Numbered from the stretch's first letter, positions 1-5,352 are shown. The stretch: DNA of 7,088 bases from Minthousia sp045628125 (GCA_045628125.1 JAZQPA010000181.1:1-7088), one strand, 5' to 3'. Notes: generated from the sequence alone by a model not told the origin. Program-made: numbers and translations.

Positions 1-1
1 G

Positions 2-52
2 GGTGGCCTCTGGCAGTTAATCCTTCCTTTCTACAACAAAGATAAGGAATAA
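2..52 (+). CDS. Possible C-terminal tail of a gene cut by the left edge
   Basis: Reading from base 2 gives 16 open codons, GGLWQLILPFYNKDKE, then TAA at 50-52. The composition (aromatic and hydrophobic, then a charged end) is plausible for a protein C-terminus. If real, this gene converges on the minus-strand gene at 158-589. Sixteen codons can stay open by chance, the other two plus frames stop within about 45 bases, and no family is recognisable. No clear terminator follows; the AT-rich stretch 53-120 has only weak pairing. Treat this as a guess. Confidence 0.2.
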   Translation, partial: GGLWQLILPFYNKDKE

Positions 53-157
53 CCGATAATAAAGCAAAGTCAAAAAAAGGAAAGTCCCAACTCCTCTTTT
101 AACCTTTCTTCTTTTTCACTGCAAACTTAATGTCCCCGTGACACGTAATGTGATATG

Positions 158-589
158 TCACCTTTTGCTGGCATTCACCAGAATTCCATTAATCACCTCA
201 AGACTTAAGTCACAATAGGCGGATTGGTTGATGTGGTATTTCATATCCTCGTGATAGTCACCTGCCACATCCATGATGCTGAATTTATCGGGCTCGCCCA
301 TCAGGATAAGGATGGAATCTTTGGACATTCCGGTGTGCAATCTGACATTGCCTCGGGATGTCTTGATATTGAAATAGACCACATGCGAAGACTGAGAACT
401 TATGGTGCTGGTGGCAGGATCGGACACTTCCTCTGTGTCGTAAAGTCCCTCTTCCGGACGGTCCCAGATTTCGAAGTAACCGATGGCTCCACATACTATA
501 CACATGAACAGTATGATGATGATTACTCGTATGGAACGGTCGTTGCTCTCCGGCTCGCGTGTGGGTGTGTTATCGTATTCGTACTCCAT
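158..589 (-). CDS. Membrane-anchored protein with BamE/SmpA-like domain
   Basis: This is a 143-residue protein. Residues 1-20 are polar and end in arginines (R18, R21). Residues 21-39 form one hydrophobic segment (VIIIILFMCIVCGAIGYF), so the N-terminus should be cytoplasmic and the rest extracytoplasmic. Residues 40-75 are an acidic/Ser-rich linker. Residues 80-143 resemble the SmpA/OmlA (BamE) fold: GMSKDSILILMGEPD fits the helix pattern G-x-s-x-x-x-V/I-x-x-x-x-G-x-P, followed by an alternating strand region and the ending DLSLEVINGILVNASKR. Known BamE proteins are outer-membrane lipoproteins; this one has no lipobox and an uncleaved-looking anchor, so a BamE role in outer-membrane assembly is not implied. 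The ATG at 589 is chosen because a TAnnTTTG box lies just upstream. It is divergent from the decarboxylase gene. The coding call is secure; the domain call is from pattern only. Confidence 0.75.
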   Translation of the reverse strand: MEYEYDNTPTREPESNDRSIRVIIIILFMCIVCGAIGYFEIWDRPEEGLYDTEEVSDPATSTISSQSSHVVYFNIKTSRGNVRLHTGMSKDSILILMGEPDKFSIMDVAGDYHEDMKYHINQSAYCDLSLEVINGILVNASKR

Positions 590-605
590 CTGAATTTGTT
601 TTCTG

Positions 606-613
606 CAAATATA
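606..613 (-). promoter_or_regulatory. -7 box for the BamE-like gene
   Basis: On the minus strand this reads TATATTTG, an exact match to the Bacteroidetes -7 consensus TAnnTTTG. It would start transcription near 600, giving a leader of about 10 nt before the ATG at 589. I see no TTTG at the usual 19-21 bp upstream, so the -33 half is weak or absent. Confidence 0.5.
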
Positions 614-659
614 GACAAAATTACGTTTGCACGCTAATCATTGGTGCAAAAGATGAGGT

Positions 660-672
660 GTTAACTGTTAAC
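660..672. repeat. GTTAAC dyad between two divergent promoters
   Basis: GTTAACTGTTAAC is two copies of the self-palindromic GTTAAC separated by one base, so it is both a direct and an inverted repeat. A related GTAACT lies a few bases downstream. It sits between the minus promoter at 606-613 and the plus promoter at 719-750, where a shared regulator could bind. Binding is inference only, and AT-rich spacers produce such dyads by chance. Confidence 0.35.
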
Positions 673-718
673 GCGTAACTGCATTAGAAATGGGCCGGAA
701 ATATTTCTATCGGTTTCA

Positions 719-750
719 TTTGGATTTTTCGCCAACAACCTCTAACTTCG
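719..750 (+). promoter_or_regulatory. Promoter of the decarboxylase gene
   Basis: The -33 element TTTG lies at 719-722 and the -7-like box TAACTTCG at 743-750, separated by 20 bp. The box differs from TAnnTTTG at one position. Both spacing and sequence fit the Bacteroidetes housekeeping sigma factor. The predicted start near 756 leaves a leader of about 19 nt before the ATG at 775, which has no evident Shine-Dalgarno sequence. Confidence 0.55.
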
Positions 751-774
751 CATTCCGAAGAAACAACCAACCGT

Positions 775-2049
775 ATGAAAAGAAAACTTTTTATGAACTT
801 CCTGAAGATGGTGCTGCCTGTCTTCAAAGGAAAGGAAACCACTGAAGAAAACAATCCGCTACAGAAAAAATCGGGTTATGAGGCTTTGGACGAATGGGTG
901 GATGCGGTAATGAAACTGCATGATGCTCAGGATACTTGCTTTGGCTACCCGTGCAATCAGGACATTCACCTGATGAGTTTCTATGCTTGGTTTGTGGGCA
1001 GCGGTCTGCAGGAACTGACCCTGAATAATGCGGGTGATCCGTTTAGCGATGAACCGGCTTTTGTGATGTCTACCCAGAAATTTGAGCGTGAGGTGATGGA
1101 GTGGTTTGCTCCTTATTACGATTTCGAGCCGGAAAAGTTCTGGGGTCTGGTAACCATGAGCGGTACTGACGGCAACAGCCATGGAATCTACTTCGGTACC
1201 ACCTGTCTGAAGCGGAAGACGGGAAAACTGCCTATCGTGTATGTGTCGGATGAAGCGCATTACAGCAATTACCGTCTGACTTACCTGCAGAATCTGGATG
1301 TGCGTCTGGTGAAGACGGGAGTGGACGGTTGCATGATTCCCGAGGAACTGGAGAAAGTGCTGGACCCTTCACGCCCTTGCCTGATGGTTTATGCCATGGG
1401 ATCAACCTTCAAAGGGGCCGTGGACAACCAGAAGGCTCTGAATGCGGTATTGGATAAGTATCCCGATATGGAAATCTACCGTCATGTGGATGCGGCTCTG
1501 TTTGGCGGTTATCTGCCTTTCACGGAACACCGGAAACTGGTGAGCCAGAAGGAATTAGGTTATGATTCCATATCCATCAGCGGACACAAGTTCCTCAGCA
1601 TCAACTCGCCATCGGGACTGTTCTTCTGTACCCGTGAGGTGTATGATAATCAGCAGGATATCAGTGTGCCTTACCTGAACAACAATATGCGAATGATCAA
1701 CTGCTCCCGTTCGGGTATCGACCCCCTGAAATTCTGGTGGTTTATCCAGAAAATCGGTCACAAGGGTTGGACCAAAGAGGCCAATACCATTCTGGATAGA
1801 AGCGATTATCTGGAGGCAGAACTGAAGCGGATTGGTTGGTTTGTGCTTCGTAACAAGCTGAGTAACACTGTGGTACTGAGGCGCCCAAGTGAGCGGATAT
1901 GCAAGAAATACATGCTGGCTACGGGTTATGACGAGAAATTGGGCGGCAAATTGGCGCATGTGGTGGTGATGCAGCACGTAAGGCGCAAGTATATGGCTCA
2001 ATTTGTTGAGGAGTTGGAACAGGAGTCAGCAATGACCATGTCAGAATAA
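775..2049 (+). CDS. Histidine-decarboxylase-like PLP enzyme (group II decarboxylase)
   Basis: This 424-residue protein belongs to the PLP-dependent group II decarboxylases and most resembles histidine decarboxylases of the Morganella type and plant serine decarboxylases. Visible landmarks are GYP (57-59); SGTDGN (129-134), the phosphate-binding loop, usually TEGN; AHYS with H162, which stacks on the PLP ring; HVDAA with D239, which pairs with the pyridine nitrogen; and SISGHKF with K272, the PLP-binding lysine. CSRSG (310-314) matches the SR[NS]G segment of the family, and the end LAHVVVMQHV is also typical. The catalytic core is intact. Morganella enzymes have about 378 residues; the extra length here is mainly an N-terminal extension of about 45 residues, of which the first 20 (KLFMNFLKMVLPVFKGK) are hydrophobic and basic. 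Expected reaction: decarboxylation of an L-amino acid, histidine to histamine being the leading candidate; serine or another substrate cannot be excluded. No transporter or antiporter gene is adjacent. Standalone gene with its own promoter and terminator. Confidence 0.9.
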   Translation: MKRKLFMNFLKMVLPVFKGKETTEENNPLQKKSGYEALDEWVDAVMKLHDAQDTCFGYPCNQDIHLMSFYAWFVGSGLQELTLNNAGDPFSDEPAFVMSTQKFEREVMEWFAPYYDFEPEKFWGLVTMSGTDGNSHGIYFGTTCLKRKTGKLPIVYVSDEAHYSNYRLTYLQNLDVRLVKTGVDGCMIPEELEKVLDPSRPCLMVYAMGSTFKGAVDNQKALNAVLDKYPDMEIYRHVDAALFGGYLPFTEHRKLVSQKELGYDSISISGHKFLSINSPSGLFFCTREVYDNQQDISVPYLNNNMRMINCSRSGIDPLKFWWFIQKIGHKGWTKEANTILDRSDYLEAELKRIGWFVLRNKLSNTVVLRRPSERICKKYMLATGYDEKLGGKLAHVVVMQHVRRKYMAQFVEELEQESAMTMSE

Positions 2050-2051
2050 AC

Positions 2052-2092
2052 ATGCCACCCTTCCCGTAACAGGAGGGGTGGCATTATCTTTT
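2052..2092 (+). terminator. Rho-independent terminator after the decarboxylase
   Basis: ATGCCACCCTTCC (2052-2064) pairs with GGAGGGGTGGCAT (2072-2084) over 13 bp with one G-U pair and a 7-nt loop. A T-rich tail (TATCTTTT) follows. It begins three bases after the stop codon of the decarboxylase gene. On the minus strand the tail is weaker (GTTTATT), but it may also help stop the converging nicotinamidase transcript. Confidence 0.88.
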
Positions 2093-2113
2093 CAGCACCT
2101 GAAGAGGTGACCT

Positions 2114-2683
2114 TTATTTTAATTCTGCTTTGCACCAAGTCAGGAATGTGTCTTCCGATTCCTGATCAAATTGGGCGATATATGGAGGCAGCACATTTAT
2201 CTTGCTGGCCTGTATGGCCTTGTCTTTCAATCCGATGATGGTGTTCTGCACGCAAACTGTTCCCACCACACCACACACATCCAGTGTGTCAGTAGATTGC
2301 AGTTCCTCTTTCAGATGAGCCGCTGTATCCTCATTATCCAATGCCGAATATTCCTCACGGTTCTTCTCGGTTCCCTTGGTGATGAACTCCACTTTATCTG
2401 CCTGCATCCATCGTTTCAGTTCGGTCATGAGGGGTTCCGTTACCAAAGCATCGGTGGTATATGCCACACAATGAGCTGGCCAGGGACCGCCATTCTCCTG
2501 AAACGAGCAGTGGTTGATGGGGTGCCAATCCAAACTGACATACACCTTATTATAGTATGCCAATGGCAGTTGTCCCAAATAATCGGCCAATGCCTTCATG
2601 CGCGCTTTTGATCCTGCTACAGGTAGTGAACCATCGTCCATGAAACCGTTTTGCGGATCTACGATAAATAATCTTCTTTCCAT
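2114..2683 (-). CDS. pncA: Nicotinamidase-like cysteine hydrolase (isochorismatase fold)
   Basis: This 189-residue protein is of the nicotinamidase/isochorismatase-like family, which converts nicotinamide to nicotinic acid and ammonia in cytoplasmic NAD salvage. With the ATG at 2683 as residue 1, the triad is D9 (FIVDPQNGF), K103 (FITKGT) and C144 (VGTVCVQNT). The metal-site residues D52, H54 and H58 lie in SLDWHPINHCSF, and H71 in WPAHC. Retention of DWH plus WPxHC favours nicotinamidase over other family members. The segment before the nucleophile reads GVVGTVCV where GxATDxCV is more usual, so substrate identity is a little less certain than fold. A longer reading from a TTG at 2707 exists, but that codon lies right at the transcription start predicted from the -7 box at 2712-2719, so the ATG is preferred. 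It converges on the decarboxylase gene and diverges from the sulfatase. Confidence 0.87.
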   Translation of the reverse strand: MERRLFIVDPQNGFMDDGSLPVAGSKARMKALADYLGQLPLAYYNKVYVSLDWHPINHCSFQENGGPWPAHCVAYTTDALVTEPLMTELKRWMQADKVEFITKGTEKNREEYSALDNEDTAAHLKEELQSTDTLDVCGVVGTVCVQNTIIGLKDKAIQASKINVLPPYIAQFDQESEDTFLTWCKAELK

Positions 2684-2711
2684 GGTGAGTTGACTTTGTT
2701 TTTTCAAGATA

Positions 2712-2719
2712 CAAAGATA
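2712..2719 (-). promoter_or_regulatory. -7 box for the nicotinamidase-like gene
   Basis: On the minus strand this reads TATCTTTG, an exact TAnnTTTG match. The predicted start near 2706 leaves about 23 nt before the ATG at 2683 and excludes the upstream TTG as a practical start. I see no good -33 TTTG. It lies only about 13 bp from the plus-strand box of the sulfatase, so the two promoters are nearly back to back. Confidence 0.5.
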
Positions 2720-2732
2720 CGAAAAAAATCAG

Positions 2733-2740
2733 TATATTTG
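2733..2740 (+). promoter_or_regulatory. -7 box for the sulfatase gene
   Basis: TATATTTG followed by CAG is an exact TAnnTTTG match on the plus strand. Transcription would start near 2746, giving a leader of about 54 nt to the ATG at 2800. The -33 region overlaps the divergent -7 box at 2712-2719 and has no TTTG, so the two genes may compete for polymerase or be co-regulated. Confidence 0.5.
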
Positions 2741-2799
2741 CAGTTGGATTAGTGATACAAACCTTTGACCTGACAAGTTACAAATATAACCGACTTTTT

Positions 2800-4386
2800 A
2801 TGAAGCGTATTTATCCTTTTGTGCCGCTGGTGGCTGTGGTTCCCATGGTGGGTTGCTCGTCGCAACAGAATGAGCAGCAGGAGAAGCGAATGAACATTGT
2901 GTACATCATGACGGATGATCATGCCTTTCAGGCGATTAGTGCCTATGGGAATGAGCTGTCTAAACTGGCTCCAACCCCCAATCTGGACCGTTTGGCTAAG
3001 ATGGGTGTGCTGTTTCAGAGTGCCTATGTGGAGAATTCTCTGTCTACCCCCAGTCGTGCGTGTCTGATGACGGGACTGTATAGCCATCAGAACGGACAGA
3101 CCATGTTGTCTAATCAGATGGATTCTACCGTTACCTTTATCCCAGAGTTGATGCATCAGGCTGGTTATCAGACTGCTGTAATTGGTAAGTGGCACATGCT
3201 TTGCGAGCCTCGTGGTTTTGACACCTATCGTGTTCTTCGCGATCAGGGTGAGTATTATAATCCGGTGTTTAAGACAGAAAACACAAATTATGAGTATGTT
3301 ACCGAGGAGGGTTATGCCACCGATCTGATTACAAAGCATGCGATAGAGTTCATGGATAATCGGGATAAGGACAAACCGTTCCTGCTGTATGTGCATCATA
3401 AGGCTCCTCATCGTCCATGGATGCCTGATTTCAAGTATGTTACGCTATATGATAATGTGGAGTTCCCTATGCCGGAGACTTTCAATGATGATTATGCTAC
3501 CCGTGGTGCGGCCGCTCATGACCAGCGTATGACCATCGATAAGGACATGAGCATGATCTATGACCTGAAGCTGTTTGGGCTGAAGGATATGCTGCATTAT
3601 TACGATACGGATGAGATGGTGCAGTATGCCATGGGCACGATGAAGCCGGAGGAAAAAGAAAAGTGGCTGGAGGTGTATGCTGAACGCAACAAGGATTTTG
3701 TGGAGAACTACAAGAACTGGTCGCATGAGGAGATTGTGAAGTGGAAGTACCAGCGTTATGTGCGTGACTATCTGGCTGTTATCAAATCGGTAGATGATTC
3801 GGTAGGTGAGATTCTGGATTATCTGGAGGCGAATGATCTGGTAGATAACACCATGATTGTGTATGCATCGGATCAGGGTTTCTATATGGGAGAGCACGGA
3901 TGGTTTGACAAGCGTTTCATGTACGAGGAGTCGTTCCGCACGCCTCTGATTATCCATTATCCTGGGAATAAGGGTGGTACCGAGAGTCGCGCTTTGGTGC
4001 AGAATCTGGATTTCGGTCCTACTTTCCTGGACATTGCGGGTGTGGAACAGCCTTCGAATATGTATGGCCAGAGTATTGTTCCGGTACTGAAGAAGGATGG
4101 TGGCGAGCCTGAGAACTGGCGTGAGACATTGTATTATCATTTCTATGATCATACGGCAGAACATAACGTGATGCGTCACGATGGTGTGTTTGGCAAGCGC
4201 TACAAACTGATTCATTTCTATGATGAGACGGGTACCGTTCCAAGTTATGATGAGTTCTATGATTTGGAAAAGGATCCTCAGGAACTGAACAATGTTATTG
4301 ATAATCCTGAGTATAAGCCGCTGATTGATGAGTACCAGAAGCGCTTGTCGGATAAGCGTAAAGAAATTGGGGTAACCGAATATTAA
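2800..4386 (+). CDS. Family S1 sulfatase, serine-type, predicted lipoprotein
   Basis: This 528-residue protein is a formylglycine sulfatase that would cleave sulfate esters from glycans. Residues 1-19 form a lipoprotein signal with lipobox-like MVG-C19 and the polar linker SSQQNEQQEK, so the enzyme should be membrane-anchored outside the cytoplasm. Core motifs are D39/D40 (calcium) in YIMTDDH; STPSR at 82-86, where S82 would be oxidised to formylglycine; GKWH (129-132); HHKAPH (199-204); SDQG (357-360, calcium); and FDKRFMYEES with K371. The C-terminal YKLIHFYDE...EFYDLEKDPQELNN is the usual sulfatase end domain. Similarity to N-acetylglucosamine-6-sulfatase-type members is my impression from the DDHAxxAISAYG and C-terminal segments; the substrate is not proven. 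A serine-type site needs an anaerobic sulfatase-maturating radical SAM enzyme (anSME), not present in the window. A GTG at 2752 extends the frame, but the ATG at 2800 gives a proper signal. No SusC/SusD or glycoside hydrolase gene is adjacent. Confidence 0.93.
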   Translation: MKRIYPFVPLVAVVPMVGCSSQQNEQQEKRMNIVYIMTDDHAFQAISAYGNELSKLAPTPNLDRLAKMGVLFQSAYVENSLSTPSRACLMTGLYSHQNGQTMLSNQMDSTVTFIPELMHQAGYQTAVIGKWHMLCEPRGFDTYRVLRDQGEYYNPVFKTENTNYEYVTEEGYATDLITKHAIEFMDNRDKDKPFLLYVHHKAPHRPWMPDFKYVTLYDNVEFPMPETFNDDYATRGAAAHDQRMTIDKDMSMIYDLKLFGLKDMLHYYDTDEMVQYAMGTMKPEEKEKWLEVYAERNKDFVENYKNWSHEEIVKWKYQRYVRDYLAVIKSVDDSVGEILDYLEANDLVDNTMIVYASDQGFYMGEHGWFDKRFMYEESFRTPLIIHYPGNKGGTESRALVQNLDFGPTFLDIAGVEQPSNMYGQSIVPVLKKDGGEPENWRETLYYHFYDHTAEHNVMRHDGVFGKRYKLIHFYDETGTVPSYDEFYDLEKDPQELNNVIDNPEYKPLIDEYQKRLSDKRKEIGVTEY

Positions 4387-4415
4387 TAACGGTATCCTGT
4401 TATACCATATATTAA

Positions 4416-4451
4416 AATGGGGTGTGTCAAACGTGACGCACCCCATTTTTT
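4416..4451 (+). terminator. Strong terminator after the sulfatase
   Basis: AATGGGGTGTGTCA (4416-4429) pairs with TGACGCACCCCATT (4434-4447), 14 bp with one G-U pair, around the tetraloop AACG. The stem runs into six T (4446-4451). It lies 30 bp after the sulfatase stop and separates that gene from everything downstream. Confidence 0.93.
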
Positions 4452-4622
4452 CATAAACGTACAATTGAGTATTTGGTTTTTCACATCGTTGAGTTTTTTG
4501 TTTTTCCTTTGACATATTAGTCGCAAAAAGAGGGATTTATTACTCCAGAATAGCCTCATTTATCCCTGATTTATGTTTTATTAACCGAAAGTGTTAAAAA
4601 GTGGCTGATTTTAATTTTGGCA
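4452..4622. other. Intergenic spacer with no gene seen
   Basis: This is the first part of the 467-bp gap between the sulfatase and the small protein at 4854. It is AT-rich, and I find no ORF with family features on either strand, no tRNA-like fold and no exact TAnnTTTG box. Only a weak six-base inverted pair (AGGGAT near 4531, ATCCCT near 4561) stands out, too far apart to be convincing. The regulatory content of the gap begins at 4623. Confidence 0.5.
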
Positions 4623-4639
4623 TTGTCACAGTGTGGCAA
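4623..4639. repeat. Dyad overlapping the -33 region of the 4650 promoter
   Basis: TTGTCACA and TGTGGCAA flank a single G and form an inverted repeat with 7 of 8 matching positions. The centre is about 32 bp before the predicted transcription start, where the -33 TTTG would normally be; no such element is present. The half-sites resemble those of CRP/FNR-type regulators, but the spacing is not the classical one. Confidence 0.4.
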
Positions 4640-4649
4640 AATTGTACCG

Positions 4650-4657
4650 TATCTTTG
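4650..4657 (+). promoter_or_regulatory. -7 box upstream of the small-ORF block
   Basis: TATCTTTG followed by CAA is an exact TAnnTTTG match. Transcription would start near 4663. The first short ORF starts at 4687 (leader about 24 nt); the larger small-protein gene starts at 4854 (leader about 190 nt if it has no nearer promoter). No -33 TTTG is visible; a dyad occupies that place. Confidence 0.55.
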
Positions 4658-4660
4658 CAA

Positions 4661-4674
4661 TGTGATAAATCACA
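4661..4674. repeat. TGTGAT/ATCACA palindrome at the transcription start
   Basis: TGTGATAAATCACA has perfect six-base arms around AA. It immediately follows the -7 box and covers the predicted start site, the typical place for a repressor operator. It shares TGTGA/TCACA half-sites with the dyad at 4623-4639. It could also form a very short hairpin at the RNA 5' end. Function is inferred. Confidence 0.42.
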
Positions 4675-4686
4675 AAGCGATTCTTA

Positions 4687-4746
4687 ATGACGATAGGCAT
4701 AGATAATGAATTTTCTCTGCTTCCGCCAGCTCAAGAATTGAAGTGA
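4687..4746 (+). CDS. Very short ORF, possible 19-residue leader peptide
   Basis: ATG to TGA encodes MTIGIDNEFSLLPPAQELK. It starts about 24 nt after the predicted start site of the 4650 promoter, a normal leader length in this window. The peptide has a polar front and a PP pair near its end; I recognise no family. It may be a leader peptide affecting downstream expression, a real small protein, a remnant of an older gene, or chance. No Shine-Dalgarno support is visible. Confidence 0.25.
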   Translation: MTIGIDNEFSLLPPAQELK

Positions 4747-4781
4747 TAGATAAATGAGTAATAACTAATATTTGTAAGATT

Positions 4782-4838
4782 ATGTCAATGCTTTGGGTGG
4801 TAATGTTTGTGATGATTGCCAAATTCTGGAATGAATGA
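4782..4838 (+). CDS. Very short hydrophobic ORF, 18 residues
   Basis: ATG to TGA encodes MSMLWVVMFVMIAKFWNE, with about 11 consecutive hydrophobic residues followed by K and an aromatic end. It is shorter than a standard transmembrane helix but could be a membrane-associated micropeptide. It ends 15 nt before the ATG of the small-protein gene at 4854 and is in the same reading frame, separated from it by two stops (4836 and 4851). It could be a translated upstream ORF or a lost N-terminal segment. Unrecognised; chance is possible. Confidence 0.3.
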   Translation: MSMLWVVMFVMIAKFWNE

Positions 4839-4853
4839 TTTGTTCAACTTTAA

Positions 4854-5204
4854 ATGCTAATGTGTATGTTTGTATTGTTTCTATTAGTCATGTTTAGTGT
4901 GGTAGTGGTTTGTGCGCTGGCTGCTCCGATAGATGAAAGCCACAGTTATTCGGGTGGATTTTCAGGTGGATATACTAGTAGCGCGCGAGAGAATAATTAT
5001 AACCGTAATCATCGGAATTCGTTCAGAAGTAAACGTGAGGACAAGATGAAAAGTGATCAGAAGGGCTATCGGGAAGGTATGCGTGATGCTATCTGGGGTG
5101 ACGGTTATCATTATATTACGGGCCACCAAAGAAAAAGTGAGGCTTATAAGAGCGGATATACCCGTGGTTATGAGCAGAATCTGTTCTGTGATGAGGATTT
5201 CTAG
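4854..5204 (+). CDS. Small exported or membrane protein with two GY motifs, unknown function
   Basis: This is a 116-residue protein I do not recognise. Residues 1-24 are strongly hydrophobic (MFVLFLLVMFSVVVVCALAAP), either one transmembrane anchor or a signal peptide with a possible ALA-A cleavage site. Residues 28-60 are Gly/Ser/Tyr/Asn-rich then basic (SGGFSGGY, NNYNRNHRN, RSKRED), probably disordered. Residues 70-107 hold two similar segments, KGYREGMRDA and KSGYTRGYEQ, spaced about 30 residues, around GYHYITGHQRK; they look like an internal repeat. The end is acidic (CDEDF) with a cysteine at 112. Few charges precede the hydrophobic stretch, which is unusual for a signal sequence, and other ATGs at residues 3 and 5 are possible starts. 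It is followed by a strong terminator, so it is probably the last gene of the 4650 transcript. Low similarity to named families makes this a hypothetical protein, but codon use and the terminator support it as real. Confidence 0.7.
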   Translation: MLMCMFVLFLLVMFSVVVVCALAAPIDESHSYSGGFSGGYTSSARENNYNRNHRNSFRSKREDKMKSDQKGYREGMRDAIWGDGYHYITGHQRKSEAYKSGYTRGYEQNLFCDEDF

Positions 5205-5246
5205 TGGATGTGTTTCTCAAATTGACGATAAATAACAACTGAAGCG

Positions 5247-5282
5247 AATGCCTCTCCTTGTGAAAGGGGAGGCATTTTTTTT
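5247..5282 (+). terminator. Terminator after the small protein gene
   Basis: AATGCCTCTCCTT (5247-5259) pairs with AAGGGGAGGCATT (5264-5276), 13 bp with one G-U pair, closed by GTGA, a stable GNRA-type loop. The right arm leads into eight T (5275-5282). It lies about 40 bp past the stop of the 4854 gene and isolates the Vsr gene downstream. Confidence 0.93.
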
Positions 5283-5321
5283 GTTTCAGATTCATAAAGA
5301 ACGGTTTACGTGTTATGGGGT

Positions 5322-5352
5322 TTTGCAAATCGTAAGGAATTGGTTATATTTG
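5322..5352 (+). promoter_or_regulatory. Promoter of the vsr gene
   Basis: The -33 element TTTG at 5322-5325 and the -7 box TATATTTG at 5345-5352 are both exact, with 19 bp between them. This is the most complete Bacteroidetes promoter in the window. The predicted start near 5358 leaves about 18 nt before the ATG at 5376. Confidence 0.75.

Noticed and set aside
66..117. Possible terminator for the BamE-like gene or a left-edge gene
   Set aside because: Only a five-base stem with a loop near 20 bases could be drawn, despite a T-run on the minus strand; too weak to call.
2684..2707. TTG start extending the nicotinamidase by eight residues
   Set aside because: The TTG coincides with the predicted transcription start, and the ATG at 2683 already begins directly before the conserved first strand.
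2752..2799. GTG start extending the sulfatase by 16 residues
   Set aside because: It would bury the lipoprotein signal and leave only about six bases of leader; the ATG at 2800 gives a normal signal peptide.
2749..3411. Minus-strand ORF of 220 codons at the start of the sulfatase
   Set aside because: It overlaps the sulfatase signal and catalytic motifs and has shadow-like composition with no start context or promoter.
3445..4515. Long minus-strand ORF of 356 codons opposite the sulfatase
   Set aside because: It is the antisense shadow of a clear sulfatase gene, has a His/Ile/Leu-rich low-information composition and no family motif, and runs through the terminator hairpin.
4754..4768. Four-codon ORF MSNN between the two micro-ORFs
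   Set aside because: Too short to carry any evidence of coding.
4831..4860. Nine-codon ORF overlapping the 4854 start, suggesting translational coupling
   Set aside because: Chance ATG in AT-rich sequence, with no start context or conservation evidence available.
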